Shown here: in pieces, positions 6,162 to 12,352 of the stretch
Numbering within the stretch: the stretch's first letter is position 1
Layout: every line of letters begins with the position of its first letter
Origin: a virus
Strand: one strand, 5' to 3'
Length of the DNA: 29,653 nucleotides
Virus record (IMG/VR): IMGVR_UViG_3300027734_000236
Span: 1-29,653 of that record
The notes under the pieces: generated by a model
What the model saw: the letters and a program-made list of their open reading frames with translations, nothing else
Told to the model about the DNA's origin: nothing
Database searches by the model: none
Made by a program: the position numbers and the translations under genes

Positions 6162-6563
6162 TTACCACATTGATTCTGAATCATCCTTCACGGCTGGCTC
6201 AACCTTGGCCTTGTACAACTTCGGTGCGTTGAACGCTTTGGACTTCTTTTCACCATCGCCTGTGTACTTGACCGTGAGTTTCGTGCCGATCATGGTGCTG
6301 GCACCGATGGCTTGAGCTGCTTCACGGATGGATTTGACCATCGCTCCACGCGCCCAAAGGTTTCCGATCCCATCGGCTGTGTTAAGGGTGAATACGAAGA
6401 CGTATCGCACATCGCCGTTGTCCCAAGTTTTTACTGTCCCCGCAGGGTCACGGTCTTCGAGCTTCTTTACTTCGATAACCGTGCCGGTGTGGGTGTCGTT
6501 GACATTCTCAAATTTGAGTGCAGGATACTTGCTCCCGCCTTCGGATAGGAATATGTCTGTCAT
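6162..6563 (-). CDS. Single-stranded DNA-binding-like protein (OB-fold)
   Basis: A 133-residue protein with an N-terminal strand-rich region (ALKFENVNDTHTGTVIEVKK, then GDVRYVFVFTL, then KLTVKYTGDG) in the order of an OB-fold. It ends in an acidic, aromatic tail DDSESMW reminiscent of the SSB C-terminal tip that recruits partner proteins. It sits with a RecB-type nuclease and a resolvase-like nuclease, consistent with replication or recombination. It is not a canonical Ssb. The assignment rests on fold pattern, tail and context. ATGA overlap with the upstream gene. Confidence 0.6.
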   Translation of the reverse strand: MTDIFLSEGGSKYPALKFENVNDTHTGTVIEVKKLEDRDPAGTVKTWDNGDVRYVFVFTLNTADGIGNLWARGAMVKSIREAAQAIGASTMIGTKLTVKYTGDGEKKSKAFNAPKLYKAKVEPAVKDDSESMW

Positions 6564-6985
6564 GATGCTTGCTCCTCTATGTGGAATTGATTGGTTTCTG
6601 GGATATAAATCAGGTTCAGCAAGTCACGCGCAATGCCATGACAAGCGTCAGCGAAACGCTGTGCTTGTTTCACGTCAAGGTTCGCTAATGCTTCACCTGG
6701 TTTGCTGTATTTCTGCGAGGTGATTTGGGAACAGATGTCCTTCACCAAGTCTTCATCGAATTGGCCTGAGTCAAACAACAGGAATAACCCTCTTGCTATC
6801 TCAAACCTTCGAAGAGATTTTGTTTCCTTCAGGCTGATACTGCGACCAGCAAGTTCAGCCTGTGTGATGAGCATTGCCATTCGCGCACGATCAGCACCTT
6901 GAATGCTGTTCAACCGTTCACGAATATATGTGACCGCCTGCTCATCGCCAGGTTGGTCTAAGTCACGACCCTCGATGGCGTTCAT
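6560..6985 (-). CDS. Unknown protein between nuclease and SSB-like genes
   Basis: A 141-residue, mostly helical protein (for example RARMAMLITQAELAGRSISL and KQAQRFADACHGIARDLLNL). No metal or nucleotide motif is visible. It overlaps its neighbours by four bases on both sides (ATGA at 6982-6985 and 6560-6563), so it is co-translated with the RecB-type nuclease and the SSB-like protein and probably acts with them in DNA metabolism. A recombination mediator or annealing accessory is possible but unsupported by motif. Confidence 0.7.
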   Translation of the reverse strand: MNAIEGRDLDQPGDEQAVTYIRERLNSIQGADRARMAMLITQAELAGRSISLKETKSLRRFEIARGLFLLFDSGQFDEDLVKDICSQITSQKYSKPGEALANLDVKQAQRFADACHGIARDLLNLIYIPETNQFHIEEQAS

Positions 6986-8136
6986 TGGATGCTTCCAATT
7001 TCAGCTGTGTCAAAGCCCTTGAGTTTGCGCTTGACAGGCTTATTCGCTGTTGGGTCAGCGTCAAAGAATGGAATGTCATGTTGGGCTTCAACAGTTTGAA
7101 TGACCTTCACCAGTTGTTGTAACTGATCGGCTGTTGTTTCCTGCAACTTTGGGCATCCTTCAGGCCAGCAAAGGATGAGCATGGCTTGCGCTTCGCGTGT
7201 GAGGTTGGCGATGCGTTGCTTCATCCATTCTTGTTGGACTGCTAACTCTTTTGAATAGACAGGAATGTCAGCCTGTGGAATCGGATTTACCACAGGCTCG
7301 ACATCTCCCTGCTTCTCGTCAGAGAACTTGTAAGGCTTAAACAGGTCTTTGCGTTTACGCCAGTTACGCGTAGCGAACGACATCTTGGCTGCTTCCCAAC
7401 CAGCCTCTAGGTCTACTGTGTAGAACTTGCAGTTGGCTTCGCCTGCTGGAAGGTGGCAGATGATGCCTTCTTTCATGTCGAGTCCTTCTGGGAGTGGGGT
7501 GCGTTCGCCTGTTTTCCAGTCGTAAATCCAGTCTGCACGGGCATACATGGCGAGTTGGACGCTAATTGATCCATATGAGTAGCTGAGGTCTGTTCCAGTT
7601 TTCAAGTCGAAGATGCAGATTTTGCCATCACGGGTGGTGACGATTCTGTCTGCTGTACCTGCGTACTCATATTCGTCATTGATAAGCAGGACTTCAATCC
7701 ATTCTTTTTTCATACCGAAGTCCCACGCTGCGATTGACGCAACATAGGTTTCAATATCGGATTGCAAACCCGCAAGGATTTGTGGCTTCATTCCAAGGTC
7801 TATTTGCTGGGTGATTGAGTGGAGTGCTGTACCAAGGTTGGCGCGACTGTACGCACCAGCTGCTTCAATCGCATCGTTCGCAATCTTGTTCAGTTTGCTT
7901 CGATCATCCAACGATGTTGATGCTTGAGCAAGCAGGTCTGCACGTTGCACAATCCCTGTGATTGCCATGCGTGTTTTCCAATCGGCAAGTGAGGATGAAT
8001 CATCCAACACTTTTGCGATTGTTGTGACACGGGTATAACCGCGTTCTTTACCGGACGCTGGATCACTAATTTTGTAGCGACCCCAACGGTCTTTTGGTGC
8101 TTCAGCTAACAAACTAAATTCGTCTGATGTAGTCAT
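6982..8136 (-). CDS. PD-(D/E)XK exonuclease, RecB/Cas4-like
   Basis: A 384-residue nuclease from ATG 8136 (AGGAGG nine bases upstream). An in-frame ATG at 8208 lacks an SD. The RecB/Cas4-type motifs occur in order: GTALHSI (H106), EYAGTADRI (D163), IFDLKTG (D177, K179) and VQLAMYA (Q194), i.e. the complete two-metal active site. The C-terminal 150 residues are helical and unassigned. Such proteins in phages process DNA ends for recombination or degrade DNA. The next genes (unknown, SSB-like) overlap or follow directly, and a resolvase-like gene precedes it, forming a recombination module. Confidence 0.85.
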   Translation of the reverse strand: MTTSDEFSLLAEAPKDRWGRYKISDPASGKERGYTRVTTIAKVLDDSSSLADWKTRMAITGIVQRADLLAQASTSLDDRSKLNKIANDAIEAAGAYSRANLGTALHSITQQIDLGMKPQILAGLQSDIETYVASIAAWDFGMKKEWIEVLLINDEYEYAGTADRIVTTRDGKICIFDLKTGTDLSYSYGSISVQLAMYARADWIYDWKTGERTPLPEGLDMKEGIICHLPAGEANCKFYTVDLEAGWEAAKMSFATRNWRKRKDLFKPYKFSDEKQGDVEPVVNPIPQADIPVYSKELAVQQEWMKQRIANLTREAQAMLILCWPEGCPKLQETTADQLQQLVKVIQTVEAQHDIPFFDADPTANKPVKRKLKGFDTAEIGSIQ

Positions 8137-8211
8137 TTTCGCAGGCCTCCTGAGCTTGGGAATGTTTGGGATATTGACCGTAGCAGGTATTGCTACGAAG
8201 TCAAGCATGGT

Positions 8212-8580
8212 CTAATTCAAGGGTGTTACAGAGTTCCCGTTTGGCTGGTCAAGCATGACCATCAGCTCACCCCAAATCTTTGCTGGCATGACCGCATACC
8301 AATCATCCACGTTCATTGAGCCTCGACGCTTGACGATGACTGTTCCAGTCCATGCTTGAGCGTTAGCAATCTCAACCTCAAGCTCACGCAAATATCCAGG
8401 TAGATCAATCCGCTTCTCGTTCTTAACTTCGATACAGACCCCTGGCATTCCGTCTATGTCGCCTCGATCATCTGTCCAGCCGGCACGGGAACGTTCGGCA
8501 TGAACCCAGCCAAGTTTGCGCAACCACTTCGCTACCGCAAGTTCAGCTGCGGAACCTTTACGTTTCTGAGGTGAAGTCAC
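8212..8580 (-). CDS. Holliday-junction-resolvase-like (Hjc-type) nuclease
   Basis: A 122-residue protein from GTG 8580, chosen because GGAGG lies seven bases upstream. The Hjc/VRR-like PD-(D/E)XK pattern is clear: KGSAAELAVAKWLRKLGW (E13), RGDIDGMPGVCIEVKN (D41, E51, K53), then a basic KRRGS and a C-terminal hydrophobic strand. Archaeal-type resolvases of this size cut four-way junctions in phage replication intermediates. A host-defence or nicking role is an alternative. The start lies inside the end of whiB (23-base overlap). Confidence 0.75.
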   Translation of the reverse strand: MTSPQKRKGSAAELAVAKWLRKLGWVHAERSRAGWTDDRGDIDGMPGVCIEVKNEKRIDLPGYLRELEVEIANAQAWTGTVIVKRRGSMNVDDWYAVMPAKIWGELMVMLDQPNGNSVTPLN

Positions 8581-8860
8581 CGTTACGCCTCCGCGTCTTC
8601 TTAAGTCGTTGACGCTCCATCGTAGTCGTGGCACCCCACACACCAATCTCATCGTTCTTCAACGCAAACTGGAGACACATCCTGCGAACAGGACAACGAT
8701 TACAGAACCGTTTAGCGTCCGCTATCGCGTTCGGTGAACCCTCATTGAAGAATGTTTCGGTTTCACCTATGCAGAGGGCTTTGGTTTGCCAGTCTGGTCT
8801 GTGAGGTCTGAAGGTGTTGTCACCGTCAGACCACATATCAACAACATGACCGTTGCTCAT
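8558..8860 (-). CDS. whiB: WhiB-family iron-sulfur transcription factor
   Basis: A 100-residue WhiB-like protein. Four Cys ligands for a [4Fe-4S] cluster are present as C30, then C53-x2-C56-x5-C62 (FCNRCPVRRMCLQFAL), followed by the family turn GVWGA at 73-77 and the basic C-terminus RLKKTRRRNG. Wbl proteins bind the primary sigma factor and redirect host transcription. Phage copies can also affect superinfection. ATG 8860 overlaps the upstream stop as ATGA, and the frame extends upstream to 8908 without an SD. The family is restricted to Actinobacteria and their phages, which identifies the host phylum. Confidence 0.93.
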   Translation of the reverse strand: MSNGHVVDMWSDGDNTFRPHRPDWQTKALCIGETETFFNEGSPNAIADAKRFCNRCPVRRMCLQFALKNDEIGVWGATTTMERQRLKKTRRRNGDFTSET

Positions 8861-9129
8861 TTGTTTGTTGGATGGTTGTAACGCGCACGGGTTTCCATAC
8901 GCTCCCAATAACGCTGTTTTTCTTCAATACGGAGTTGGCGTTGATGTTCACAAATGTTCAAGATATGGACGTACACGATTAGCACGAAATTTAGTGCGAT
9001 AAATAGTTTCCATTCGAGCGGTGTTGCAGGCTTAGTGTCTGGTAGGTCTTCTGCTGTTGGCATCAGCCAGAACCCCCACATAATTGCCATTCCGATTCCT
9101 ACTGCTGCTTGCTTCTGACGGTTTGTCAT
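8857..9129 (-). CDS. Small membrane protein with two transmembrane segments
   Basis: A 90-residue protein from ATG 9129 (AAAGGAGGG five to seven bases upstream). A first hydrophobic segment lies near residues 8-23 (AAVGIGMAIMWGFWLM) and a second near 42-57 (LFIALNFVLIVYVHIL), followed by a charged helix (EHQRQLRIEEKQRYWERMET). The frame is open to 9216 but the upstream codons lack an SD. It overlaps whiB by four bases. Function is unknown. Confidence 0.7.
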   Translation of the reverse strand: MTNRQKQAAVGIGMAIMWGFWLMPTAEDLPDTKPATPLEWKLFIALNFVLIVYVHILNICEHQRQLRIEEKQRYWERMETRARYNHPTNK

Positions 9130-9187
9130 TGTCCCTCCTTTGGGTACAGATGACCTTAGAACAGAACTAGAGCGAAGTGGTGGATGA

Positions 9188-9658
9188 TCAGAGACTCCAG
9201 TGGCGTAGCCCGCCATTGTCGTATAGGTATCTCGCTACCGACAGGTTGCAGTCCACGTTGAATAATCCTGTGATGTCGGTGCCACAGATGTTTCTTGTGA
9301 CGGTCTTCCAGCTGGAGTTGATTTGAACAAGTCCGAGGTCTTGACTTCCATTGGCGTTTTTGTAGCGGTTCCAAGCATGAACATTGCATCGGCTTTCTCT
9401 AAATGAGATATACGAGAATGCAACTACTGGTAGGCCGTATTCACGGAACTTGGCTTCCCATTGTGGGCATCTTTGAGTTGGGTCTTTAGGGACTCCAGGT
9501 GGAGTTACTTCTACGACTGGTGGCATCTGTTCACGCAATTGCCGTTGATGCTCGATGAGGACGGCTGGGTGGGTTTGGGTGGGTTTGGGTTGGGCTGCGA
9601 AGGCGGTGCCTGCGAAGATGGTGGATAGGGCTATGAGTGTTGCGGTGAGTATGCGCAA
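9188..9658 (-). CDS. Secreted lysozyme-like transglycosylase with signal peptide
   Basis: A 156-residue protein starting at TTG 9658, supported by GGAAGG seven bases upstream. It begins MRILTATLIALSTIFAGTAF followed by AAQ, a typical Sec signal peptide. After a Pro-rich linker a compact lysozyme-like (SLT-type) domain follows: ISFRESRC with the likely catalytic Glu, DLGLVQINSSW, NICGTDI and LSVARYLYDNGG. It should cleave peptidoglycan outside the membrane and does not need a holin for export. It is separated from the M15 endolysin by four genes. It may act in lysis, entry or release. Confidence 0.8.
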   Translation of the reverse strand: MRILTATLIALSTIFAGTAFAAQPKPTQTHPAVLIEHQRQLREQMPPVVEVTPPGVPKDPTQRCPQWEAKFREYGLPVVAFSYISFRESRCNVHAWNRYKNANGSQDLGLVQINSSWKTVTRNICGTDITGLFNVDCNLSVARYLYDNGGLRHWSL

Positions 9659-9688
9659 AGTGTTTCCTTCCGGTTGTCCGATATATAA

Positions 9689-9716
9689 CGCACACCCAAG
9701 GAGGGGAAGGTGTGCG
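9689..9716 (-). terminator. Hairpin upstream of the lysozyme gene, weak terminator candidate
   Basis: CGCACACC (9689-9696) pairs with GGTGTGCG (9709-9716), eight base pairs with a 12-base loop. Read leftward it is followed by TTATATATC, a poor U-tract. It lies in the 103-base gap between 9658 and 9762. A TTGACA (minus strand, 9725-9720) lies just upstream but has no TANNNT at proper spacing. Termination, attenuation or mRNA stability are all possible. Confidence 0.4.
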
Positions 9717-9761
9717 GGATGTCAAGCCCAAGTGAAGGCGGGCGACGATCCGATATTTAGT

Positions 9762-10049
9762 CTACTTGCTTGGTGCTAACCCTGGGATGTTTTTGGTCAT
9801 GACTTTCATGTCTTGAACCATAGCAACGGGGATACATAAAACCCCGTCAACGTCATCTGCGTCAGTCTTTGATTGGAAAATAGTGATGTGGCCTTCTTTG
9901 CCACCTTCGCTGGTGGGCAGTAGAAATCCACAGCTGACGACCTCACAGGGGTCGGTGCCGATGTCGTCTATCGGTGTCCATGTATCGGTTGCAGAATGAG
10001 CGTCATGCCATCTGACCACAACCATCGTCCTCATCTCATCGTGCGACAT
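9762..10049 (-). CDS. Small conserved phage protein of unknown function
   Basis: A 95-residue protein from ATG 10049 (GGGAGG four bases upstream). The pattern MVVVRWHDAHSATDTWT, then VVSCGFLLP, EGHITIFQS and DGVLCIPVAMVQDM is a beta-rich fold. I recall it as a recurrent hypothetical protein of phages and prophages (a W-x-D-A-H start and C-terminal IPxxMV), but no function is established. It overlaps the metallophosphoesterase stop by 14 bases. Confidence 0.7.
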   Translation of the reverse strand: MSHDEMRTMVVVRWHDAHSATDTWTPIDDIGTDPCEVVSCGFLLPTSEGGKEGHITIFQSKTDADDVDGVLCIPVAMVQDMKVMTKNIPGLAPSK

Positions 10050-11004
10050 AATCCCTCCCGCGCCATCTTGACCAGCCATCCCTAATCGGGATCATCTCAA
10101 GGTTGAACTCTCCGTCACCAGGTATGTACTCAACCAGACACAAACCTTGTTGCCAGTCTTCGGCTCGATACAACGGACGACCATCCAAATCGTGACCGCC
10201 TCTAGTGCTAGGCACTTCGCCTGAAATCTTTGCAAGGCAACCAGGCGATGCAGCGAGGATTGTTCTCGCCCCATCATGGTCATCCCGTGTACGTTCAGCC
10301 CATTCGCGCCGGTGGATATGACCGTAAATCACCGAGGTCTTTACGGTTGACAGATACTTGTGCGCTGTGCTTCCACCGGAGGCAACCTTGTCACCGTGAA
10401 TGACATGAAGACGCTGGTTGATCCAATGCGCACCCGTCGGGTAACCAGGCAGATACTCAACCCCATAGTCATCAAGGTTGCAGAGATACGGCACTGACAT
10501 CACAGGCCACTCCTCAGGACGCAAACCTCGACGCAACCCGAACGCAGCACCCGCGCCGTCAAGGATAAAGTTGCCGAGCCGTTCCTCATGGTTGCCTGCG
10601 ATCCAAATGATCCGAGCGTCGGGGGCTAGTTTGCGGAGTTGTGCGCAGAGTTGGCTGGCACGGTCTATGGCTGCTTGGGTGGTTCGTGCGAACGCTGGGG
10701 TGAACCTGTATTTGCCGAACTCACAGAGGTCTAGGTTGTCGCCAACCAGCACGATCTGGTCAGGCTTTGAGGCTTTGACGATTTGAAGGGCAACGTCTAA
10801 GGCTTGCTCATCGTGGATGGGTTCGAGTGTGTTGTCGTGTGTTCGGAAGTATCCGAGTTGCATATCGGGGAGAACAACTGCGACTGCATAGTCTCGTTGC
10901 GGGGTTTTCGTTGCCTTCGTTGCAGGGAGATTGTATTTCTTGGCTTGGGAAACTAAAGGCCATGCCGGATAGATGGAATGACGGATGTCATTTAGTAGCG
11001 TCAC
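10036..11004 (-). CDS. Metallophosphoesterase (calcineurin-like)
   Basis: A 322-residue protein with the full metallophosphoesterase signature: PDMQLG (D47, with Gln where His is usual), GDNLD (88-92), GNHEE (137-140), HGD (203-205) and GHIH (228-231). GTG 11004 is the preferred start because AGGG lies six bases upstream; an in-frame ATG at 11067 would overlap the preceding gene by 80 bases. The family hydrolyses phosphoesters with two metals; substrates range from nucleic acid ends to cyclic nucleotides. Phage members may trim DNA ends or destroy signalling nucleotides, and nothing here decides between these. It follows the HTH-like gene with a 17-base overlap. Confidence 0.85.
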   Translation of the reverse strand: MTLLNDIRHSIYPAWPLVSQAKKYNLPATKATKTPQRDYAVAVVLPDMQLGYFRTHDNTLEPIHDEQALDVALQIVKASKPDQIVLVGDNLDLCEFGKYRFTPAFARTTQAAIDRASQLCAQLRKLAPDARIIWIAGNHEERLGNFILDGAGAAFGLRRGLRPEEWPVMSVPYLCNLDDYGVEYLPGYPTGAHWINQRLHVIHGDKVASGGSTAHKYLSTVKTSVIYGHIHRREWAERTRDDHDGARTILAASPGCLAKISGEVPSTRGGHDLDGRPLYRAEDWQQGLCLVEYIPGDGEFNLEMIPIRDGWSRWRGRDYVAR

Positions 11005-11215
11005 GGGTTGCCCTATATCGTGTGATAACTGAACCAGACAACGAGATTTTTCTAGCCTGCAAAGCACGAATGATTTGTGCAGGTCGCACAGTTGGATCGT
11101 TTAGGGCTTCAATTAAATCTTTGCCATCGGCTTCACCAAGTTCGGCAACGATTTGGTCTATGCGATTACTTTGACCTGCTCGCTGTCCTTTTATTTCTGA
11201 CAGGAATTTGCCCAC
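10988..11215 (-). CDS. Small HTH-like protein, possible DNA-binding regulator
   Basis: A 75-residue protein from GTG 11215, supported by a strong SD (AAGGGGG, six-base spacing). After a basic N-terminus it contains RIDQIVAELGEADGKDLIEA and then a helix-turn-helix-like stretch (ALNDPTVRPAQIIRALQARK, then SLSGSVITRYRATRD). Similar small actinophage proteins combine an A-L-x-DPxxxxxxIxRAL repeat with such a C-terminus. It begins within the end of the upstream membrane-protein gene (50-base overlap). A terminase-like or regulatory role cannot be distinguished. Confidence 0.65.
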   Translation of the reverse strand: MGKFLSEIKGQRAGQSNRIDQIVAELGEADGKDLIEALNDPTVRPAQIIRALQARKISLSGSVITRYRATRDATK

Positions 11216-11414
11216 TAGATGCCCCCTTGAGATGCCAATCGATGTGTGCATCCAACTTACTATCAATCTTCTCTACTTTTCCACCGACACTCCGCAAGAT
11301 TTCCATGACGCTTGCATGGTCTTTGGTGTTCTCGTTCTTCACTTTCAGCAGAAGCGTAGTAATGATTCCGCCAACTGCGGTGACCAACGCTGCGATGACG
11401 ATGCCCCAATCCAC
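11166..11414 (-). CDS. Small membrane protein, holin-like or endolysin accessory
   Basis: An 82-residue protein with one N-terminal transmembrane helix (WGIVIAALVTAVGGIITTLL), a helical acidic/basic segment (SVMEILRSVGGKVEKIDSKL) and a basic C-terminus. It begins one base after the endolysin stop. One-span proteins of this shape beside endolysins in actinophages are often called holins or DUF2746-like proteins. Whether it forms holes or anchors another factor is unknown. Confidence 0.65.
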   Translation of the reverse strand: MDWGIVIAALVTAVGGIITTLLLKVKNENTKDHASVMEILRSVGGKVEKIDSKLDAHIDWHLKGASSGQIPVRNKRTASRSK

Positions 11415-11415
11415 A

Positions 11416-11958
11416 TCAAGCCTTTACGCCTGTGTACCGAATGTGCCAAGGCTCAGCACCTTTACCGTTAGCGTCACCCAGAACCTCATGGCTGAAACCA
11501 AATCGGACTTCGTTGGCAAGTAACCATTGAAGGGTTGCACCATGCGCGTCTTTGATGTCGATAGCGATGCCGTATAGATGGCGTGAGCCACGCGCTTTGT
11601 CGTTTGCTGGGTCATCGTATGGGGTGGCAAGCATTGCCATCCCAGGCTTGAGATAGTAAGTCTCGTTGTTCCAATGCTTTGTGGAGGCTCCGGCAATCGG
11701 TGCCTTTTGATAGCGCTGTAAGAATCCTGCGGTTTGCTGAGCTATTGAACGCAACGTGTCACCAGCTGATGTGGCCTTTAAGATGATGCCGTCAGCCTTC
11801 GCAGCGGTAGCCATCTCCTCAAATGCAGCAGCAGCACATTTTTCCAACTTGCCACCAGCAGACACAGCAACCACCATGTCAGGTGTTATCTGTGAAGGTT
11901 TCTTACCTTTGAGATGCTCGCACCAATGGATGTCCCGAACAGGCCAGTTCGGTTTCAT
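11416..11958 (-). CDS. Endolysin, M15-family D-Ala-D-Ala/L-Ala-D-Glu peptidase
   Basis: A 180-residue protein ending in a VanY/M15 zinc peptidase domain: SRHLYGIAIDIK with H127 and D134 (the S-x-H-x-x-G-x-A-x-D motif), FGFSHEV, and EPWH with E169 and H172. The N-terminal 60 residues are helical with WCEHLKGKK and could bind cell wall. No signal peptide is seen, so it should be released by the adjacent holin-like proteins. Its ATG overlaps the stop of the 78-residue holin-like gene by four bases. It would cut stem peptides of host peptidoglycan at lysis. Confidence 0.9.
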   Translation of the reverse strand: MKPNWPVRDIHWCEHLKGKKPSQITPDMVVAVSAGGKLEKCAAAAFEEMATAAKADGIILKATSAGDTLRSIAQQTAGFLQRYQKAPIAGASTKHWNNETYYLKPGMAMLATPYDDPANDKARGSRHLYGIAIDIKDAHGATLQWLLANEVRFGFSHEVLGDANGKGAEPWHIRYTGVKA

Positions 11959-12191
11959 GCTTTAGGTTTTGCGCCGAATGCTTCGTTGATTTCAGCAACA
12001 GTCAACTGACCGTCAAGGCTGGCTTGAGCGAGGCGTTGGATAACGGTTGCCACAGCTGCGAATCCGGCAAGGATTGCACTCTTGTATATAGGCAAGTCTG
12101 GGGCGATGACGGCACTACCGCCGATGATGGCTAGCGCTGACGATAGGAATACTGCGACGATTCGTCCTGCGATGTCTTGAACCTTTTTCAT
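11955..12191 (-). CDS. Holin-like protein, two transmembrane segments
   Basis: A 78-residue protein from ATG 12191, beginning MKKVQDIAGRIVAVFLSSAL. Two hydrophobic segments (about 8-27 and 33-52) are joined by PDLPIYK, and a hydrophilic tail has DGQLTVAEINEAF. This tail and topology match small phage holins encoded directly upstream of endolysins. The longer frame (from 12320) starts inside the preceding gene and has a non-membrane, basic N-terminus, so it is rejected. ATGA overlaps on both sides. Confidence 0.78.
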   Translation of the reverse strand: MKKVQDIAGRIVAVFLSSALAIIGGSAVIAPDLPIYKSAILAGFAAVATVIQRLAQASLDGQLTVAEINEAFGAKPKA

Positions 12192-12352
12192 TCTGTGTCT
12201 TCTTTCTTTAACGCGCCGATGAAGTGAAGAACGAGAGCTGCAATGGTGAGCCAGATCACGATCTTTTGAAGCCCACCAGATAGCGTCAAGATTGTTGTGA
12301 CAGATGCAGCGATAGTCCAAATCAACGCATGGAACTCACCCCAAAACTTCAT
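12188..12352 (-). CDS. 54-residue membrane protein, second holin-like gene
   Basis: A compact frame (MKFWGEFHALIWTIAASVTT then about 25 hydrophobic residues and a KKEDTE tail) with two predicted membrane segments (about 10-24 and 31-47). ATG 12352 shares a base with the upstream TGA (TGATG) and its own stop overlaps the next ATG (ATGA). Its place directly before a holin-like gene and the endolysin suggests a holin/antiholin pair. Which one makes the lesion is unknown. Confidence 0.72.
   Translation of the reverse strand: MKFWGEFHALIWTIAASVTTILTLSGGLQKIVIWLTIAALVLHFIGALKKEDTE

Noticed and set aside
6982-8208. Cas4 of a CRISPR system
   Set aside because: The nuclease has the RecB/Cas4 active site, but no Cas1/Cas2 or array is present and context is phage recombination.
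9681-9725. TTGACA with TATATA as a leftward promoter
   Set aside because: The two boxes are more than 30 bases apart, outside the range for a sigma-70-type promoter.
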